Positions 5,661 through 8,957 of a stretch of DNA of 8,957 nt are shown here, one piece after another. The stretch comes from JBFKAV01 sp041621405. GTDB taxonomy: Bacteria; Pseudomonadota; Alphaproteobacteria; Rhodobacterales; Rhodobacteraceae. Each line of letters begins with the position of its first letter. The stretch's first letter is position 1. The notes beneath the pieces are model-generated. The model was given only the letters and a program-made list of their open reading frames with translations, ran no database searches and was not told the origin of the DNA. The DNA is taken from the NCBI GenBank assembly GCA_041621405.1, contig JBFKAV010000141.1, positions 1-8,957 on the forward strand, written 5' to 3'. Made by a program: the position numbers and the translations under genes.

Positions 5661-7916
5661 TTGGCAAGCCCGGCGCGCGGCGCATCCTGGGAGCGGCTGA
5701 ACCGCTGGCGAAAGCAGCGCCGGGTCCAGACCTGGGCGACCCTGGGGCTCGTGGTCCTGGGGCCGGCGCTCACGCTTGTGACCTTCCTGATGCTCGGGCC
5801 CCTGGAACAGGGCGCCGCCTCGCGCGCGCTTCGACTCGTGCTGCTTGCCGACCTCGTCTACGTTCTCCTCGTCGCCGCGCTGGTTGCGCAGCGCGTGGCG
5901 CGGATGATCGCCGCGCGGCGGGCGCGCTCGGCGGGCTCGCGTCTGCACATGCGGCTCACCGGCGTCTTCACCGGGCTGGCGCTGGGCCCGACGATCCTGG
6001 TCGCGGTCTTCGCGGCGATCACCGTGAACTTCGGCCTCGAGGGCTGGTTCTCCGACCGGGTCCGCGCCGTGGTGGGCAATTCGCTCTCGGCGGCGGAGGC
6101 TTACGAGGACGAGCACCGCCGCGACCTCTCCGCCGACGCCGAGGCGCTGGCGCGCTACCTGGAGACCGCTCGGCGGATCAGCGCCTTGATCGGCGATGGC
6201 GAGCTCCGGCAGTTGCTGACCCAGGGCCAGGCGCAGATCCAGCGCGGGCTGAAGGAGGCCTACGTCATCGACGGCTCGCCGCAGATCCGCGCGCGCGGCG
6301 AGCGCTCCTACCTGTTCGACTTCGAGCCGCCCGACGCCGGCGAGCTGGAACGCGCCGCGCAGGGCGAGACCGTGATCATCGAGGACTGGGACATCAACGA
6401 GTTCCGCGCGCTGATCGCGCTGGAAGGCTATGTCGACCGTTTCCTCTACGTGAGCCGCGAGGTGGACGGCGAGATCCTCTCGCTGCTCGACGAGACCCAG
6501 GAGACGGTGAATCTCTACCAGCAGCTCGAAAGCGAGCGCGGCCGGCTCCTGTTCGAGTTCGGCCTGCTCTACCTCGGCTTCGCGCTGATCCTGATCCTGG
6601 CGGCGATCTGGATCGGGCTGTGGTTCGCCGAGCGGCTGTCGCGGCCCGTCGGGCGACTTGCCGGCGCGGCGCAGCGGGTCGGCGGTGGCGATCTCGACGT
6701 GCAGGTGCCCGAAGAGGAGGGCGAGGACGAGATCGCGATGCTCGGCCGGGTGTTCAACCAGATGACCCGGCAGCTCCGCGGTCAGCGCGACGCCCTGATC
6801 GAGACCCACCGCGAGACCGAGGCGCGACGGCGCCAGTTCGATTCGGTCCTGTCCTCTGTGACGGCCGGAGTGCTGGGGCTCGACGCCGAAGGCCGGATCG
6901 ATTTCGTCAACCGCTCGGCCTGCCGGCTCCTCGGCCTCGACGAACAGGACGATCACAGCCGGCCGCTTGCCGCGGCCGTGCCGGAATTCGGCGCGCTGTT
7001 CCAGCGCCTCCGGGAGGGGCCGGGCGAGACCCAGCAGGAGGAAGTCCGGGTCAGCCGCGACGGCTCGCTCGAGAACCTCTTGGTGCGGATGGCGCTGCGG
7101 CGGAACGCGGACGGGCGGCTCGAGGGCTACGTGGTGGCCTTCGACGACGTGACCGACCTGGTCAGCGCCCAGCGGATGGCCGCCTGGGGCGACGTGGCGC
7201 GCAGGATCGCCCACGAGATCAAGAACCCGCTGACCCCGATTCAGCTTTCGGCCGAGCGGCTGCGGCGGAAGTTCCGCCCGCTGGTCGGCGCCGAGGCCGA
7301 GACGCTGGAGCAGATGACCGAGGTGATCGTGCGGCAGACCGCCGATCTCAGGCGGATCGTCGACGAGTTCTCTAAGTTCGCCCGGATGCCCGAGCCCGAG
7401 CGGCGCGAGGAGGATGTCGCGCGGCTGGTCCGCGACGCGGTGCTGTTGCAGGAAGGCGCGCTGGGCGGGGTCAAGCTGGTGGCCGACATTGCCGAGGGGC
7501 CGCTGCCGGCCGAGCTTGACCGCACGATGATCTCGCAGGCCCTGACCAACCTCATCAAGAACGCAGCGGAAGCGATTGAAGCGCTTCAGGAAAAAGGTGC
7601 GCCAAAGGGGTATGCGCCGGAACTGCGGGTGAGCCTTGAGGCTCAGGACGGCCTGGCGGTGATCCGCATCGTCGACAACGGCGTCGGCCTTCCCGAGGAC
7701 CGGGCGCGGCTGTTCGAGCCCTATGTCACCACCCGCGAAAGGGGCACCGGGCTCGGGCTGCCCATCGTGAAGAAGATCATCGAGGAACATGGCGGCACGC
7801 TGACGCTGACCGACGCGCCGCCCTTTGCGCCGGGCGCCCATCGCGGCGCCATGGCCGAGATAAGGCTGGCGCTGCGCGTGCCGCGCGCGGCTCCGGCGGA
7901 ACGGGAAGCGGTTTGA
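5661..7916 (+). CDS. ntrY: Membrane sensor histidine kinase NtrY
   Basis: 751 residues, starting at TTG 5661 with GAGG 5 nt upstream. Membrane segments fall at about 25-45, 57-77, 103-123 and 298-321. The 175 residues between the third and fourth form a periplasmic sensor region. Then come a HAMP linker (about 322-375, RLSRPVGRLAGAAQRVGGGD), a PAS domain (about 390-500, VLGLDAEGRIDFVN), and the kinase core. The core shows an H-box with His518 (ARRIAHEIKNPLTPIQLSAE), an N-box with N634 (LTNLIKNAAEA), G1 VDNGVGLP at 671-678, FEPYVTTRERGTGLGLPIV at 685-703 (F- and G2-boxes), and EEHGGTLTL at 708-716. This is the standard NtrY layout and length. Known role: partner kinase of NtrX, linked in alphaproteobacteria to nitrogen use and, in some species, to redox or oxygen signals. 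H-box similarity to NtrB makes cross-talk with NtrC possible (inference). Signal unknown. Confidence 0.95.
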   Translation: MASPARGASWERLNRWRKQRRVQTWATLGLVVLGPALTLVTFLMLGPLEQGAASRALRLVLLADLVYVLLVAALVAQRVARMIAARRARSAGSRLHMRLTGVFTGLALGPTILVAVFAAITVNFGLEGWFSDRVRAVVGNSLSAAEAYEDEHRRDLSADAEALARYLETARRISALIGDGELRQLLTQGQAQIQRGLKEAYVIDGSPQIRARGERSYLFDFEPPDAGELERAAQGETVIIEDWDINEFRALIALEGYVDRFLYVSREVDGEILSLLDETQETVNLYQQLESERGRLLFEFGLLYLGFALILILAAIWIGLWFAERLSRPVGRLAGAAQRVGGGDLDVQVPEEEGEDEIAMLGRVFNQMTRQLRGQRDALIETHRETEARRRQFDSVLSSVTAGVLGLDAEGRIDFVNRSACRLLGLDEQDDHSRPLAAAVPEFGALFQRLREGPGETQQEEVRVSRDGSLENLLVRMALRRNADGRLEGYVVAFDDVTDLVSAQRMAAWGDVARRIAHEIKNPLTPIQLSAERLRRKFRPLVGAEAETLEQMTEVIVRQTADLRRIVDEFSKFARMPEPERREEDVARLVRDAVLLQEGALGGVKLVADIAEGPLPAELDRTMISQALTNLIKNAAEAIEALQEKGAPKGYAPELRVSLEAQDGLAVIRIVDNGVGLPEDRARLFEPYVTTRERGTGLGLPIVKKIIEEHGGTLTLTDAPPFAPGAHRGAMAEIRLALRVPRAAPAEREAV
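7577..7588. repeat. 12-bp perfect palindrome within ntrY
   Basis: TGAAGCGCTTCA is a perfect palindrome lying in the part of ntrY that encodes the variable linker between the N-box and G1 box. The codons around 7561-7640 are less GC-biased at third positions than in neighbouring sequence. It may be an internal regulator site or simply coincidence; no function is claimed. Confidence 0.3.
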
Positions 7917-7917
7917 C

Positions 7918-7924
7918 GAGGAGG
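7918..7924 (+). promoter_or_regulatory. Shine-Dalgarno for ntrX
   Basis: GAGGAGG ends 5 nt before the ATG at 7930 and begins directly after the ntrY stop codon (7914-7916). It supports the ntrX start and efficient translation from the shared ntrYX message. Confidence 0.82.
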
Positions 7925-7929
7925 TTTCG

Positions 7930-8957
7930 ATGGCAGACATTCTGATCACCGACGACGAGCGCGACATCCGCGAGCTCATCTCGGACATCCTGAAGGACGA
8001 GGGCTACAGCACGCGCCTCGCCGCGAATTCCGAGGAATGCATGGCGGCGATCAACGCCGAGCCGCCGGCGCTGATGATCCTCGACATCTGGCTGAAGGAC
8101 AGCCAGATGGACGGGATCGACATCCTGAAGAAGGTCAAGCGCGACAACCCCGATGTGCCGATCGTGATCATCTCGGGCCACGGCAACATCGAGATCGCGG
8201 TGGCGGCGATCAAGCAGGGCGCCTACGATTTCATCGAGAAGCCGTTCAACATCGACCAGCTTCTGGTCGTCATCGGCCGGGCGATGGAGACCTCGCGCCT
8301 CCGGCGCGAGAACTTCGACCTTCGGCGAAAGGATGTCGCGGCCGGCGACATGATCGGCAGCTGCGCCGCCTTCCGCGCGATGAAGGCCCGGCTCGAAAAA
8401 GTGACCAAGTCGAACAGCCGGGTGATGCTGACCGGCGCCCCGGGCTCGGGCAAGGAGGTTGCGGCGCGCTTCATCCATGCGCAGTCGAACCGCGCCGGCG
8501 GCCACTTCGTCACCGTCAATTGCGCCACGATCGAGCCCGAGCGGATGGAGGAGGTGCTGTTCGGCCGCGAAAGCGCGGGCCGCGGCGTCGAGCCCGGGCT
8601 GCTCGAGCAGGCCCATGGCGGCGTCATCTACTTCGACGAGGTGGCCGACATGCCGCTCGGCACCCAGTCGAAGATGCTGCGAGTCCTGGTCGAGCAGCAG
8701 TTCCAGCGTGCGGGCGGGGCCGACAAGGTCCGGGTCGACCTGCGCGTGATCTCCTCGACCACGCGCGACCTCGAGATCGAGATCGCCGAGGGCCGCTTCC
8801 GCCAGGAGCTGTTCCACCGCCTCAGCGTGGTGCCGATCGCCGTGCCCTCGCTCGAAGAGCGGCGGGAGGACATCCCCGAGCTCGCCAGCCACTTCATCGA
8901 GATCTTCCACAAGACCCAGGGGCTGCCCCTGCGCGAGCTCAGCGACGAGGCGGGCGC
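7930..8957 (+). CDS. ntrX: Response regulator NtrX (3' end cut by window)
   Basis: I translated from ATG 7930; the frame is open for 342 residues to the right edge. Full-length NtrX is about 450-470, so the end of the AAA+ domain and the DNA-binding domain are missing. Receiver, about 1-120: DDE at 8-10, phospho-acceptor Asp52 (MILDIWLKDSQMDG), S82/G83 (VIISGHG), and K104 (EKPF). AAA+ domain from about 140: Walker A GAPGSGKE at 169-176, Walker B VIYFDEVADMP at 232-242, FRQELFHRL at 290-298, and VPSLEERREDIPEL at 305-318. Odd: the GAFTGA position reads LFGRESAGRGVEPGLLEQ, so the sigma-54 contact motif is absent, as known for alphaproteobacterial NtrX. Walker A has GAPGSG instead of the usual GESGTG but keeps the glycines and lysine. 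Thirteen bp after ntrY, so co-transcribed; NtrY is the expected kinase. Confidence 0.94.
   Translation, partial: MADILITDDERDIRELISDILKDEGYSTRLAANSEECMAAINAEPPALMILDIWLKDSQMDGIDILKKVKRDNPDVPIVIISGHGNIEIAVAAIKQGAYDFIEKPFNIDQLLVVIGRAMETSRLRRENFDLRRKDVAAGDMIGSCAAFRAMKARLEKVTKSNSRVMLTGAPGSGKEVAARFIHAQSNRAGGHFVTVNCATIEPERMEEVLFGRESAGRGVEPGLLEQAHGGVIYFDEVADMPLGTQSKMLRVLVEQQFQRAGGADKVRVDLRVISSTTRDLEIEIAEGRFRQELFHRLSVVPIAVPSLEERREDIPELASHFIEIFHKTQGLPLRELSDEAG

Noticed and set aside
3631..7988. Long minus-strand open frames (684 and 865 codons) opposite ntrBC and ntrYX
   Set aside because: They lie entirely antisense to genes with complete kinase and regulator motifs. Their translations are low-complexity R/H/G/D/Q-rich strings without recognisable domains, as expected for antisense frames in very GC-rich DNA.

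Overview
The window is very GC-rich, densely coding chromosomal DNA from an alphaproteobacterium, most likely a member of the Rhodobacterales (Rhodobacter/Paracoccus/Roseobacter group). The evidence is the gene order ispDF-pgpA-cinA facing away from dusB(nifR3)-ntrB-ntrC-ntrY-ntrX, the fused IspDF enzyme, and an NtrC that has lost the sigma-54 contact loop, a trait known from Rhodobacter capsulatus. Genus cannot be fixed from sequence reading alone. Nothing here looks like a mobile element, CRISPR array, rRNA or tRNA.

Left part (1-1986, minus strand): a compact three-gene unit read right to left. ispDF (MEP isoprenoid pathway) overlaps pgpA (phosphatidylglycerophosphatase A) by ATGA, and pgpA overlaps a cinA/pncC-type nicotinamide-nucleotide amidase by ATGA. 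The amidase runs off the left edge. These overlaps suggest one transcript with translational coupling.

Centre (1987-2164): a 178-bp divergent intergenic region between ispDF and dusB. It must carry the promoters for both directions, but I see only weak promoter-like matches and one short dyad.

Right part (2165-8957, plus strand): dusB/nifR3 (tRNA dihydrouridine synthase) overlaps ntrB by ATGA, and ntrB abuts ntrC with no gap. After a 98-bp gap containing two potential hairpins, ntrY starts at a TTG codon. It is followed 13 bp later by ntrX, which is cut by the right edge. Together these encode two nitrogen-related two-component systems: soluble NtrB with NtrC, and membrane-bound NtrY with NtrX.

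Most notable points: both response regulators in the window lack the GAFTGA loop used to engage sigma-54 RNA polymerase, and they lack it in different ways (a large deletion in NtrC, a small deletion plus substitution in NtrX). The non-ATG starts of dusB and ntrY and the structured ntrC-ntrY spacer also deserve a look. I found no clearly undescribed system; the locus is a conserved one with some specific oddities.
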